Shown piece by piece: positions 41,132-49,444 of a DNA stretch of 64,000 nt. Every line of letters begins with the position of its first letter. Within the stretch, counting starts at the first letter, position 1. The position numbers were made by a program, and so were the translations under genes. The stretch is taken from NCBI RefSeq assembly GCF_014191605.1, contig NZ_JACHWU010000001.1, positions 434,001 to 498,000 of the forward strand, in the 5' to 3' direction. The notes under the pieces were generated by a model. That model made no database searches. It was not told the origin of the DNA and was given only the letters and a program-made list of their open reading frames with translations. This DNA is from Prauserella isguenensis. Its GTDB lineage: Bacteria > Actinomycetota > Actinomycetes > Mycobacteriales > Pseudonocardiaceae.

Positions 41132-42631
41132 TCAGTCTTTGAGGCTGTTCAGCCAGCGGTTGATCGTCACGGAGTAGTCGTTGCCGTACTGCTGTTCGCC
41201 GCGGGCGACGGCCGCGCGGACCTTCACCTCGACCTGCTGCTCAAACTCCGGCTTGACGAACACGAACTGCCAGCTGCCACTGCGCGCCTGGAACGGCCCG
41301 ACCTGCGAATACCCCGCCACGGCGATGGGCACGTCGAGTCCGTGCACCTTGTCGGGAATGTTCTGGCCGGGCGACGGTACGACGATCACCGCGGGGTCGT
41401 GGGTGCGCACGACGGAGTCGGGCCGCGCCCCGTCGGCGATGAGCCCGTTGTTGCGGCCGCTGTAATCGACGGCGTTCCAGCCGCTGTAGTAGGGGATCAC
41501 ACCCGGGTCGGCGACCGCGACGGTGCGCGCGCCCGCGGGCACGTCGGCATCGGCGAGCCCCCTGCCGATGGCGGCGTGGGTACGTTCGAGGTCGATGCCG
41601 GTGTTCGCCACGGCCGGGAGTCCCGGCGACGCGACGCCCGCGACGGCCACCCAGCCGACCACGACGACGCCGACGCCCGCCTGCACGAACCGCACACCGG
41701 CCATCGCCGCCACGGCCACACCCGCCCCCAGGCACAGCACGGGGAACACCGCGAAGGCGTAGCGGTGCAGCGCATCGGCCTCCGGCGGGCCGAACAGCAC
41801 GAGCGGCAACCCTGCGGCGAGCACTGTCACACAGAAGAACGCGCCGACCCGCCGCAGTTCGGGCCACGTCAGCAGCGCGACCGTGAGCAGCAGCAACGGC
41901 GCGAGAACGACGACCGTCGACCAGAGCCACTCCCCGTCGAATCCGAGCGGGCCGATCGCGTCGCTCCACGGCTTCGGCACGAGGTGGCTGTACTGCACGA
42001 CCGTCCACACGATGCAGCCCACGCCGAGCACCGCGGCGGTCGTCAGCCCCGCGCGCGCCTGCCCGGAGAATCGCCGTGACCGGAACCAGACGACGAACCC
42101 GGGCAGCACCGCGATCAGCGCCTCGGGCCGCAACGTCGCGGCGAGGATCAGCAGCAGCGGTGGTTCGAGGTCGACGACGTGGCGCTCCTCGACGACCCGC
42201 ATGCCCAGCACGGCCATGCGCAGCACGACGAGCGCGACCAGGCCCGTCTCGAGTCCGCCCGCGAGGTGGAAGTAGGTCGGGAGGAACAGCACGTAGGCGC
42301 AGCCGGCCACGACGGCCGCGGCGCCGTCGACCGCGCGCATCAGCAGCACGAGCGTCGCCACACCGGCCGCGACGCCGGTCACCTGCGCGACGAGCACCGG
42401 GTCGGCGCCGAACAGCGAGAAGAGCGACTGCCACAACGTCCACAGGAGGCTGGTGAACCCTTCGACCGGGTTGTGGTCCCCGACGTTGTAGACGAGACCG
42501 TGCCCTTCGGCGAGGTTCTGGGCATAGCGGGCGTCCACGAATGCCGCGTCGGTGACGTACGACCACGCCATCCAGGTGCCGAACGCGAACACCACCAGCA
42601 GGCCCGCCGCGGTCACGGCCAATCGACTCAC
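41132..42631 (-). CDS. GT-C fold membrane glycosyltransferase-like protein (Rv3779 position)
   Basis: A 499-residue polytopic membrane protein with 10-12 hydrophobic segments, then a soluble C-terminal domain from about residue 370. The first periplasmic loop has VTDAAFVDARYAQNLAEGHGLVYN followed by PVEGFTSLLWTL, a pattern shared with AftB-type arabinosyltransferases, where an Asp in this loop is catalytic. Its place, convergent with bpa and divergent from wzm, is that of Rv3779, a transferase that decorates arabinogalactan, but this protein is shorter. The donor is probably a polyprenyl-phosphate sugar; the precise sugar is not shown. Confidence 0.72.
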   Translation of the reverse strand: MSRLAVTAAGLLVVFAFGTWMAWSYVTDAAFVDARYAQNLAEGHGLVYNVGDHNPVEGFTSLLWTLWQSLFSLFGADPVLVAQVTGVAAGVATLVLLMRAVDGAAAVVAGCAYVLFLPTYFHLAGGLETGLVALVVLRMAVLGMRVVEERHVVDLEPPLLLILAATLRPEALIAVLPGFVVWFRSRRFSGQARAGLTTAAVLGVGCIVWTVVQYSHLVPKPWSDAIGPLGFDGEWLWSTVVVLAPLLLLTVALLTWPELRRVGAFFCVTVLAAGLPLVLFGPPEADALHRYAFAVFPVLCLGAGVAVAAMAGVRFVQAGVGVVVVGWVAVAGVASPGLPAVANTGIDLERTHAAIGRGLADADVPAGARTVAVADPGVIPYYSGWNAVDYSGRNNGLIADGARPDSVVRTHDPAVIVVPSPGQNIPDKVHGLDVPIAVAGYSQVGPFQARSGSWQFVFVKPEFEQQVEVKVRAAVARGEQQYGNDYSVTINRWLNSLKD

Positions 42632-42706
42632 GGCCGCAAACTACCAGCGCGCCCACCGGCCTCCGACCCCTCCCACCACACCCGCAACGGGCAGCAGGTC
42701 AGCGTC

Positions 42707-42736
42707 TTGACCTGGCATTTCGTACCTGTTTACACC
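42707..42736 (+). promoter_or_regulatory. Candidate sigma-70-type promoter of wzm-wzt-glfT1
   Basis: TTGACC (42707-42712) and TACACC (42731-42736) are separated by 18 bp, 154 bp upstream of the wzm start. The spacer between 42632 and 42889 has no gene. Confidence 0.4.
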
Positions 42737-42889
42737 CACATGGGCGATCTGCTGACCACAGAAGGCGACGCGCGCGTTCGCACTTTCGGCGCGGCAGTAC
42801 CCTCATATCTCGTGCATGCCACAAGCACCTCGACGGCCACTGATTCCCGCGACGGCGGATCAGGCGACAGCCCAGGGACGAAGTCACCG

Positions 42890-43810
42890 ATGAACGCCGA
42901 CACGACCGACACCGCACCCGTTCCCGGCAGCCGGTCCTTCAAGCGCGCCTTCGACGACATCCGCTCGGGCCTGCGGCAGACGGAACTGTGGGGCCACCTC
43001 GGGTGGCAGGACATCAAGCAGCGATACCGCCGTTCGGTGATCGGCCCGTTCTGGCTGACGATCACCCAGGGTGTCATCGCGCTCGGCCTCGGCCTGCTGT
43101 ACTCGCAGCTGTTCGGCCTGCCGATCGAGACGTTCCTGCCCTACATCGTCACCGGCTTCATCGTCTGGGGCTTCATCAGCGGCTGCATCACCGAGGGCAT
43201 GCAGACCTTCATCTCCAACGAGGGTCTGATCAAGCAGATGCCCGCGCCACTGACGATCTACGCGCTGCGGACGGTGTGGCGGCAGACGTTGATGGCTGCG
43301 CACAACGTGATCGTCTACGTGATCATCGTGGCGATCTTCTTCCCCGCGCTGTCGCAGCAGTACGGCATCCAGGACGACGCGTGCACCACGGGTAACGGCC
43401 TGTGCCACCCCGGTATCGACTGGTCGATCCTGTCGGCCGCGCCCGGTTTCGCGATCCTGGCGCTGAACGCCGGCTGGGTCACGCTGATGCTCGGCGTCAT
43501 CTCGACGCGCTACCGCGACATTCCGCAGCTCATCAACTCGCTGATCCAGCTGCTGTTCTACCTGACGCCGATCGTGTGGCCGATCGACCAGCTGTACGCC
43601 GGTAACGGCCGCGATGGCGTGTCCTGGGCGCTGCCCATCATCGAACTGAACCCGCTCTATCATTTCGTACAGATCGTGCGTGCACCGCTGATCGGCCAGC
43701 ACATCGACGGCAAGAGCTGGCTCGTCGCCATCGGCATCACGATCGTCGGATGGGCACTCGCGCTCGTGGTGATGCGCAACTACCGTGCCCGTGTCTCGTA
43801 TTGGGTGTGA
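42890..43810 (+). CDS. wzm: ABC transporter permease for lipid-linked galactan (Wzm/RfbD-like)
   Basis: A 306-residue ABC-2 permease with six membrane segments. Family marks are GWQDIKQRYRRSVIGPFWLTI before helix 1 and TPIVWPIDQL before the last helices. The start is the ATG at 42890 (GGGACG upstream); a GTG at 42812 would add 26 Ser/Thr-rich residues. It is next to the ATPase (6 bp) and GlfT1. The set corresponds to Rv3783/Rv3781/Rv3782 in M. tuberculosis, with the order changed. It would flip lipid-linked galactan or its intermediate across the membrane. Confidence 0.9.
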   Translation: MNADTTDTAPVPGSRSFKRAFDDIRSGLRQTELWGHLGWQDIKQRYRRSVIGPFWLTITQGVIALGLGLLYSQLFGLPIETFLPYIVTGFIVWGFISGCITEGMQTFISNEGLIKQMPAPLTIYALRTVWRQTLMAAHNVIVYVIIVAIFFPALSQQYGIQDDACTTGNGLCHPGIDWSILSAAPGFAILALNAGWVTLMLGVISTRYRDIPQLINSLIQLLFYLTPIVWPIDQLYAGNGRDGVSWALPIIELNPLYHFVQIVRAPLIGQHIDGKSWLVAIGITIVGWALALVVMRNYRARVSYWV

Positions 43811-43816
43811 CACCAG

Positions 43817-44695
43817 ATGGTCAGCATTGACGTCCGCAACGCCTACGTGGACTTCCCGATCTTCGACGCCAAGACGCGGTCGATGAAGAAGCGGGTCCTC
43901 GGCAAGGTCGGCGGCAAGATCGGTTCGGACTCGAAGGTCCCCATCATCGAAGCGCTGCAGGACGTGAACCTGCAGCTCTCCGACGGCGACCGGCTCGCCC
44001 TCGTCGGCCACAACGGCGCGGGCAAGTCCACGCTGCTGCGGCTGCTGTCGGGCATCTACGAGCCCACCCGCGGGTCGGCGAAGGTCACGGGCAAGGTCGC
44101 GCCGGTGTTCGACCTCGGCGTCGGCATGGACCCGGAGACCTCCGGTTTCGAGAACATCATCGTCCGCGGCCTGTTCCTCGGGAAGAGCCGCAAGGAGATG
44201 GAGAAGCGCATCGACGACATCGCCGAGTTCACCGAGCTCGGCGACTACCTCGCGATGCCGCTGCGCACCTACTCCACGGGTATGCGCGTGCGCCTCGCGC
44301 TGGGCGTGGTCACCTCGATCGACCCCGAGATCCTCATCCTCGACGAGGGCCTCGGCGCGGTCGACGCGTCCTTCATGAACAAGGCCCGCGACCGGCTCAA
44401 GGACCTCGTCAAGCGCTCGGGAATCCTGGTGTTCGCCAGCCACTCCGACGAGCTGCTGCTCGAGCTGTGCGACCAGGCCATGTGGATGGACGAGGGCCGG
44501 GTGCGCCAGCACGGCCGCCTACGCGAGGTCCTCACCGGCTACAAGGGCCGGGACCCGTTCCAGAACGTCAGCCGCGAGGTACTGGAACGCCTCGGCCAGG
44601 CCAACCCCGACGACCTCGCCAAGCCCTCCGACGGCACGGCGAACGGGCAGGCCACCGACACGTCCGCCGCCACGGCTCCGGCGAACGGCGGCTGA
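43817..44695 (+). CDS. wzt: ABC transporter ATPase for lipid-linked galactan (Wzt/RfbE-like)
   Basis: A 292-residue ATPase. Walker A is LVGHNGAGKSTLLRLLSG (near residue 80), the signature is YSTGMRVRLALG, and Walker B is ILILDEGLGAVD, followed by the switch His in FASHSDEL. The N-terminal strand VDFPIFDAKTRSMKKRVLGK is typical of the O-antigen/teichoic-acid exporter class. The last 40 residues are variable and Thr/Ala-rich. It works with the permease 6 bp upstream. Confidence 0.92.
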   Translation: MVSIDVRNAYVDFPIFDAKTRSMKKRVLGKVGGKIGSDSKVPIIEALQDVNLQLSDGDRLALVGHNGAGKSTLLRLLSGIYEPTRGSAKVTGKVAPVFDLGVGMDPETSGFENIIVRGLFLGKSRKEMEKRIDDIAEFTELGDYLAMPLRTYSTGMRVRLALGVVTSIDPEILILDEGLGAVDASFMNKARDRLKDLVKRSGILVFASHSDELLLELCDQAMWMDEGRVRQHGRLREVLTGYKGRDPFQNVSREVLERLGQANPDDLAKPSDGTANGQATDTSAATAPANGG

Positions 44696-44696
44696 C

Positions 44697-45596
44697 ATGG
44701 GCGCCCTCCCCGAAGGCGCGGTCGCCGCCGTCGTCGTCACTCGCAACCGCCGCGAGCTGCTGGCGGAGTCGCTGAAGGTCGTCGAATCGCAGACGCGGCC
44801 CGTCGACCACCTGATCGTCGTCGACAACGGCCCCGATGAGGAGTCGGCGCGCGACGTCGTGGAGGCGTACTCGCGGCCCGTCACGTACCTGCCGTCGTAT
44901 CGCAACCTCGGCGGCGCCGGCGGGTTCGCGCTGGGCATGCTGCACGCGCTGGCGCTCGGCGCCGAGTGGGTGTGGCTCGCCGACGACGACGGCAGGCCCG
45001 CCGACGAGCACGTCCTGGAGACGCTGCTCGGCGAGGCGGAGCGGCGAGAGCTCGCCGAGGTGTCGCCGATGGTCGTCAACATCGACGAGCCCGAGAAGCT
45101 GGCGTTCCCGTTGCGGCGCGGGCTGACGTGGAAACGCACGTCAGCCGAGCTCGGCGAGGACTTCCTGCCCGGTATCGCTTCGCTGATGAACGGTGCACTG
45201 TTCCGCGCTTCGACGCTCGAGGTGACCGGGGTGCCCGACCTGCGGTTGTTCTTCCGCGGTGACGAGGTGGAGCTGCACCGGCGGCTCGCGCGGTCGGGGC
45301 TGCCGTTCGGCACCTCGCTGCGTGCGGCGTACCTGCATCCGAACGGGTCGGACGAGTTCAAGCCCATGCTCGGGGGCCGGTTCCACGCCCAGGACCCCGA
45401 GAACGAGGTCAAGCGCTACTACACGTACCGCAACCGGGGGTTCCTGCTGTCGCAGCCGGGGATGCGCAAGATCGGCGCCCTGGAGATCGCCCGGTTCGGC
45501 CTGTACTTCGTGGGTGTGAAACGCGATCCGAAGGCGTTCGTCGAGTGGCTACGCCTCGTCCGCCAGGGCCGCAGGGAACACTTCTACCGCTACTGA
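44697..45596 (+). CDS. glfT1: Galactofuranosyltransferase GlfT1
   Basis: A 299-residue GT2-family enzyme starting one base after the wzt stop. The GT-A fold shows AVVVTRNRRELL, DNGPDE, RNLGGAGGFALGM and the metal-binding Asp triplet WLADDDGRP. GDEVELHRRLARSG is the likely acid region. GlfT1 (Rv3782) adds the first two galactofuranose units to the lipid-linked Rha-GlcNAc primer in the cytoplasm, and GlfT2 (52151-54058) extends the chain. Coupling with the exporter genes supports the role. Confidence 0.92.
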   Translation: MGALPEGAVAAVVVTRNRRELLAESLKVVESQTRPVDHLIVVDNGPDEESARDVVEAYSRPVTYLPSYRNLGGAGGFALGMLHALALGAEWVWLADDDGRPADEHVLETLLGEAERRELAEVSPMVVNIDEPEKLAFPLRRGLTWKRTSAELGEDFLPGIASLMNGALFRASTLEVTGVPDLRLFFRGDEVELHRRLARSGLPFGTSLRAAYLHPNGSDEFKPMLGGRFHAQDPENEVKRYYTYRNRGFLLSQPGMRKIGALEIARFGLYFVGVKRDPKAFVEWLRLVRQGRREHFYRY

Positions 45597-45644
45597 CCCG
45601 CGCACCCTCTCGCCGGGGCAATCCTCCGCGCGTAGCACCGTCGG

Positions 45645-46790
45645 TCACCACTCGGCGAAACCGCCGTCCTCGTGGCGCCAGATCGGGGAGCGCCACCGAT
45701 GCCCGGTCTCCGCGGCCTTCGCGACGGCGGCCTCGTCGATCTCAACACCCAGGCCCGGCGCGGTCGGCCGCTGGACGTAGCCGTCGGCGAACGCGAACAC
45801 CGCTGGGTCGGCCAGGTAGTCCAACAGGTCCGAACCTTGGTTGTAGTGAATACCCAGGCTCGTCTCCTGGATGAGCGCGTTCGGGCTGGCGAAGTCGACT
45901 TGCAGGCTGGCCGCGAGTGACACCGGGCCGAGCGGGCAATGCGGTGCGAGCGCGACGCCGTAGGCCTCGGCGAACGCCGCGATCCGCCGGCATTCGGAGA
46001 TGCCGCCCGCGTGCGACAGGTCCGGCTGAACCACGGCGACGCCCTGCGGCAGAACGTCACGGAAGTCCCACCGCGAGAACAGCCGCTCACCCGTGGCGAT
46101 GGGGATGGTCGTCGACGCGCAGATCTTTCCGATGTCCGCCGACAGCTCCGGCACCACCGGTTCCTCGACGAACATGGGCTGCAACGGTTCCAGTTCACGG
46201 CACAGTACCCGCGCCACGGCCGGCGAGATCCGGCCGTGGAAGTCGACGGCGACGTCGCGGTCCGGGCCCATGACCTCGCGCACCGCTGCGACGCGGTCGA
46301 CGGCTGCCTGGATCTGCGCGGTCGTCTCCAGCGGCCGCATCCGCCCGGTGGCGTTCATCTTCACCGCGGTCAGACCGGCCTCGACCTGCCTGGCGGCCTC
46401 CTCACCGACCTCGGTGGGCTCGTCGCCGCCGATCCAGCAGTAGATCCGCATCGTGTCCCGCACCGCCCCGCCCAGCAGCTCGTGCACCGGCACACCGAGC
46501 GACTTGCCGCGGATGTCCCACAACGCCTGGTCGATGCCGGCCACCGCGCTGGACAGGATCGGTCCGCCCCGGTAGAAGCCGCCCTTCGTCAGCACCTGCC
46601 AGTGATCCTCGATGCGCGTGGGGTCGGCGCCGATCAGGTAGTCCGACATCTCGTCGACCGCTGCCGCGACGGTGTGCGCGCGGCCCTCGACGACCGGTTC
46701 TCCCCAGCCGACGATGCCGTCATCGGTCTCCACTCGGAGGAACAGCCAGCGAGGCTCGATCAGGTACGTCTTGATGCTGGTGATCTTCAC
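45645..46790 (-). CDS. dgoD: D-galactonate dehydratase (enolase superfamily)
   Basis: From the GTG at 46790 (AGGAG upstream) it has 381 residues. Motifs follow DgoD: TAVKMNATG (Lys), AVDFHGRIS (Asp, His), FVEEPV and IATGERLFSRWDF (metal Glu), and ALAPHCPLGPVS (His). It dehydrates D-galactonate to 2-keto-3-deoxy-galactonate. The IclR gene 41 bp upstream is on the same strand; aldolase, kinase and permease lie on the opposite strand across their shared promoter. Together they form a complete galactonate route. Confidence 0.92.
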   Translation of the reverse strand: MKITSIKTYLIEPRWLFLRVETDDGIVGWGEPVVEGRAHTVAAAVDEMSDYLIGADPTRIEDHWQVLTKGGFYRGGPILSSAVAGIDQALWDIRGKSLGVPVHELLGGAVRDTMRIYCWIGGDEPTEVGEEAARQVEAGLTAVKMNATGRMRPLETTAQIQAAVDRVAAVREVMGPDRDVAVDFHGRISPAVARVLCRELEPLQPMFVEEPVVPELSADIGKICASTTIPIATGERLFSRWDFRDVLPQGVAVVQPDLSHAGGISECRRIAAFAEAYGVALAPHCPLGPVSLAASLQVDFASPNALIQETSLGIHYNQGSDLLDYLADPAVFAFADGYVQRPTAPGLGVEIDEAAVAKAAETGHRWRSPIWRHEDGGFAEW

Positions 46791-46831
46791 GGGCGACTTC
46801 TCCTGTTCGGTACTGGGTAAGGGCGGCCGGG

Positions 46832-47572
46832 TCAGCCGCGGTGGCCGAGGTCCGCGGCGATGGCCGTCGCCGCGGTGGCGAGCCGGGGAACCAGCCCGCG
46901 GAGCGCGTCGACGTCGGGGGACGCCTGGATCGTGGTAACCGAGACGGCCGCGTCGACGCCGGACGACTGGGGCACGGGGATACCGATGCAGTGCACGAGA
47001 GGTTCGAACTCGCCCAGGTCGGTGGCGTAGCCGCGGTCGGCGGTCACGCGCAGCTCGGCGAGGAGCGCCTCGCGGGTGGTGATGGTCTCGTCGGTGTGCT
47101 GTTCGAACCCGCACCGGGCGATCAGCCGGTCCCGCAGCTCGGGCTCGAGGCGGGCGAGGATCGCCTTGCTCACCGACGACGTGTGCAGCGGCACGGCACG
47201 CCCGACGCGCGACCACATCCGCATCGTCGCCGGGTGTTCGATCTTGTCGACGTAGACGATCGCATCGTCGATGAGCTGCGCCAGGTGCACCGTCGCGCCG
47301 ACGTCCTCGGCCAGTTCCAGCAGGTGGCCGTGCGCCGCGCCGTGCAGATCCACGTTGTCGAGCGCCTGCTGGCCGAGCTCGGCGAGCCGCAGGCCGAGGC
47401 GGTACTTCCCGTCACCGCCGCGTGCGATCAGCCCGTCGGCGAGCAGCGGCTGAATCATGCGCAACGCCGTGGACGAGTGCACACCCACGGCATCGGCGAG
47501 CGCTGACAGCGACCGCGGACCGTCGGCCAGCTGGTGCAGCACGAGCACTGCCTTGGCAACGGTTGTCGACAT
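46832..47572 (-). CDS. IclR-family transcriptional regulator
   Basis: From the ATG at 47572 it has 246 residues; the longer frame to 48022 is a shadow. The N-terminal HTH (about 5-60) has AVLVLHQLADGPRSLSALADAVGVHSSTALRMIQPL and the C-terminal IclR effector domain (about 75-240) starts LAEDVGATVHLAQLIDDA. It probably represses the divergent aldolase-kinase-permease genes and its own unit with dgoD, the inducer being galactonate or its keto-deoxy product. An operator-like inverted repeat is in the 97-bp spacer. Confidence 0.92.
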   Translation of the reverse strand: MSTTVAKAVLVLHQLADGPRSLSALADAVGVHSSTALRMIQPLLADGLIARGGDGKYRLGLRLAELGQQALDNVDLHGAAHGHLLELAEDVGATVHLAQLIDDAIVYVDKIEHPATMRMWSRVGRAVPLHTSSVSKAILARLEPELRDRLIARCGFEQHTDETITTREALLAELRVTADRGYATDLGEFEPLVHCIGIPVPQSSGVDAAVSVTTIQASPDVDALRGLVPRLATAATAIAADLGHRG

Positions 47573-47630
47573 CTCACTCCTTGACCTTCGACGGCGCAGC
47601 GTACAGACTGATGCAGAATTTACAAAGGGT

Positions 47631-47645
47631 TTGCAAATATTGCAA
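47631..47645. promoter_or_regulatory. IclR-type operator in the galactonate divergent promoter
   Basis: TTGCAAATATTGCAA is a 15-bp inverted repeat with 6-bp arms and a 3-bp centre, 24 bp before the aldolase ATG and 58 bp before the iclR ATG. The surrounding sequence is unusually AT rich for this genome, which fits a promoter. Confidence 0.6.
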
Positions 47646-47669
47646 CTTACCCACGGACTCACCGAAGGT

Positions 47670-48377
47670 ATGACGATGCGCTCGACGAACACTCCGCAGG
47701 ACGGGGCCTCCGAAAGCAGTGCTGCCGGCAGCACGCCCGAAAGCGGGACTCTGCTCGGCGAGGCCCTGCGGAGCACGCGGGTCGTCGCGATCCTCCGCGG
47801 ACGCTCCGGTGACCACATCGACGCGGTCGTGGACACGCTCGTCGACGCCGGCGTGCGCTGTCTGGAGATCACGATGAACACCCCCGGCGCGCTCGACGCC
47901 GTCCGCGGCGCCGCGCAGCGACACGGCACGTCCGCCACGGTGGGCGTGGGCACGGTGCGCACGCCCGAGCAAGTGGATCGTGCCGCCGAGGCAGGCGCGC
48001 GGTTCGTCGTCGCACCCGACACCGACTCCGACGTGGCGGCCCGGGTGCACGCACGCGGCCTCGGCTACTTTCCCGGTGCGTTCACCGCAAGCGAGGTCAC
48101 CACCGCCGCGAAACTCGGCGCGACGGCCGTCAAGATCTTCCCCGCGAGCCTGGGCGGTCCCGGCTACATCCGCGAACTCCGTGCCCCGCTCGACGACATC
48201 GACCTGCTGCCCACCGGCGGGGTGACGCTGGATCTCGTGCGCCCGTACCTCGACGCCGGGGCGTGCGGACTCGGCATCGGCAGTCCGCTGCTGGGCGACG
48301 CCCTCGACGGCGGCGACCTGGGCGAGCTGCGCAGGCGCGCCCACGCATTCCTGGCCGAAACCGGGGCCGCCGCATGA
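47670..48377 (+). CDS. 2-dehydro-3-deoxy-phosphogluconate/galactonate aldolase
   Basis: From the ATG at 47670 it has 235 residues, including about 28 N-terminal Ser/Thr-rich residues absent from Eda. The class I aldolase core shows VVAILRG, CLEITMNTPGAL (catalytic Glu), FVVAPDTD and the Schiff-base Lys in TAVKIFPASLGG, then LLPTGGV. It splits the 6-phosphorylated keto-deoxy acid into pyruvate and glyceraldehyde 3-phosphate. The stop overlaps the kinase start by four bases (ATGA). Confidence 0.92.
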   Translation: MTMRSTNTPQDGASESSAAGSTPESGTLLGEALRSTRVVAILRGRSGDHIDAVVDTLVDAGVRCLEITMNTPGALDAVRGAAQRHGTSATVGVGTVRTPEQVDRAAEAGARFVVAPDTDSDVAARVHARGLGYFPGAFTASEVTTAAKLGATAVKIFPASLGGPGYIRELRAPLDDIDLLPTGGVTLDLVRPYLDAGACGLGIGSPLLGDALDGGDLGELRRRAHAFLAETGAAA

Positions 48378-49312
48378 GCGGGCTCGTCACCCTCGGCGAG
48401 GCGATGGCCGTGCTCACGTCGCCCATCGTCGGACCGCTGCGGCATGCGCCGAACCTGACCCTCGGCGTCGCCGGCGCCGAAGCGACCGTCGCGATCGGCG
48501 TGGCCCGCCTCGGAGGCCAGGCCACGTGGATCGGGCGCGTCGGCGACGACGAGTTCGGCAGGCTCATCCGGATGACCCTCGCCGGTCAGCAACTGCCCGC
48601 CGAGCACGTGCTGACCGACGAACACGCGCCGACCGCGCTCATGGTCAAGGAGCGGCGGACCGGAACGCGGACTCGCGTCTCCTACTACCGCACCGGCTCC
48701 GCAGGGTCCCGACTGCGACCGGCCGACGTCGACGAGACCGCGGTCCAGCGGGCCGGCGCACTCCACCTGACCGGCATCACGCCCGCACTGAGCGAGTCCG
48801 CCCGCGACGCCGCGTTCGCCGCGACCGAGTCGGCCCGCGCCGCCGGCGTGCCGATCTCCTTCGACCTCAACTACCGCCGCGCACTGTGGACCCCCGACGA
48901 GGCCACCGCGGCACTGCACCCGCTGGCATCGGCAGCCACCGTATTGTTCGCCACCGAGGACGAGGCGCGACTGCTCGTCGACGGTTCCGACCCGGCACAG
49001 CTCGCCCACGCCCTGGCCGCACTCGGACCGCGCGAGGTCGTCATCAAACGCGGCGGGGACGGGGCGGTGGCCCTGACCGATGGGGAGATCGTCACGGTTC
49101 CGCCGCGGCCCACCACCGTCGTCGACCCGGTGGGCGCGGGCGATTCCTTCGCCGCCGCATACCTGGCCGCCCGGCTCCGCGGCGATCCCGTACGGCAGCG
49201 ACTGGACGACGCGGCCGCGGCCGGAGCACTGACCGTCGCGGTCAGAGGCGATTGGGAAGGCCTCCCCGACCGCAGTGAGCTCGCCGCCGACACCAGCGAC
49301 GTCACCCGCTGA
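48374..49312 (+). CDS. PfkB-family 2-keto-3-deoxy sugar-acid kinase
   Basis: A 312-residue PfkB/ribokinase-fold protein. It shows VTLGEAMAVL, GVAGAEATVAIGVARLGG, SFDLNYRRALW and the anion-hole motif DPVGAGDSFAAAYLA with its catalytic Asp. This is the KdgK/DgoK-like subgroup. It phosphorylates 2-keto-3-deoxy-galactonate or gluconate so that the aldolase can cut it. Coupled with the aldolase by a four-base overlap. Confidence 0.92.
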   Translation: MSGLVTLGEAMAVLTSPIVGPLRHAPNLTLGVAGAEATVAIGVARLGGQATWIGRVGDDEFGRLIRMTLAGQQLPAEHVLTDEHAPTALMVKERRTGTRTRVSYYRTGSAGSRLRPADVDETAVQRAGALHLTGITPALSESARDAAFAATESARAAGVPISFDLNYRRALWTPDEATAALHPLASAATVLFATEDEARLLVDGSDPAQLAHALAALGPREVVIKRGGDGAVALTDGEIVTVPPRPTTVVDPVGAGDSFAAAYLAARLRGDPVRQRLDDAAAAGALTVAVRGDWEGLPDRSELAADTSDVTR

Positions 49313-49444
49313 CAGACCGCGCCGACCTGCGCGCCCGAGTCCGGGCAGCACAGCCGAACGGGGCCACCGAACCCGTTACCACCCACAGCGCAATCACCGA
49401 ACCCCGGGCACAAGAATTCACTCAGTGTTGAGAAAAGGAAACCG

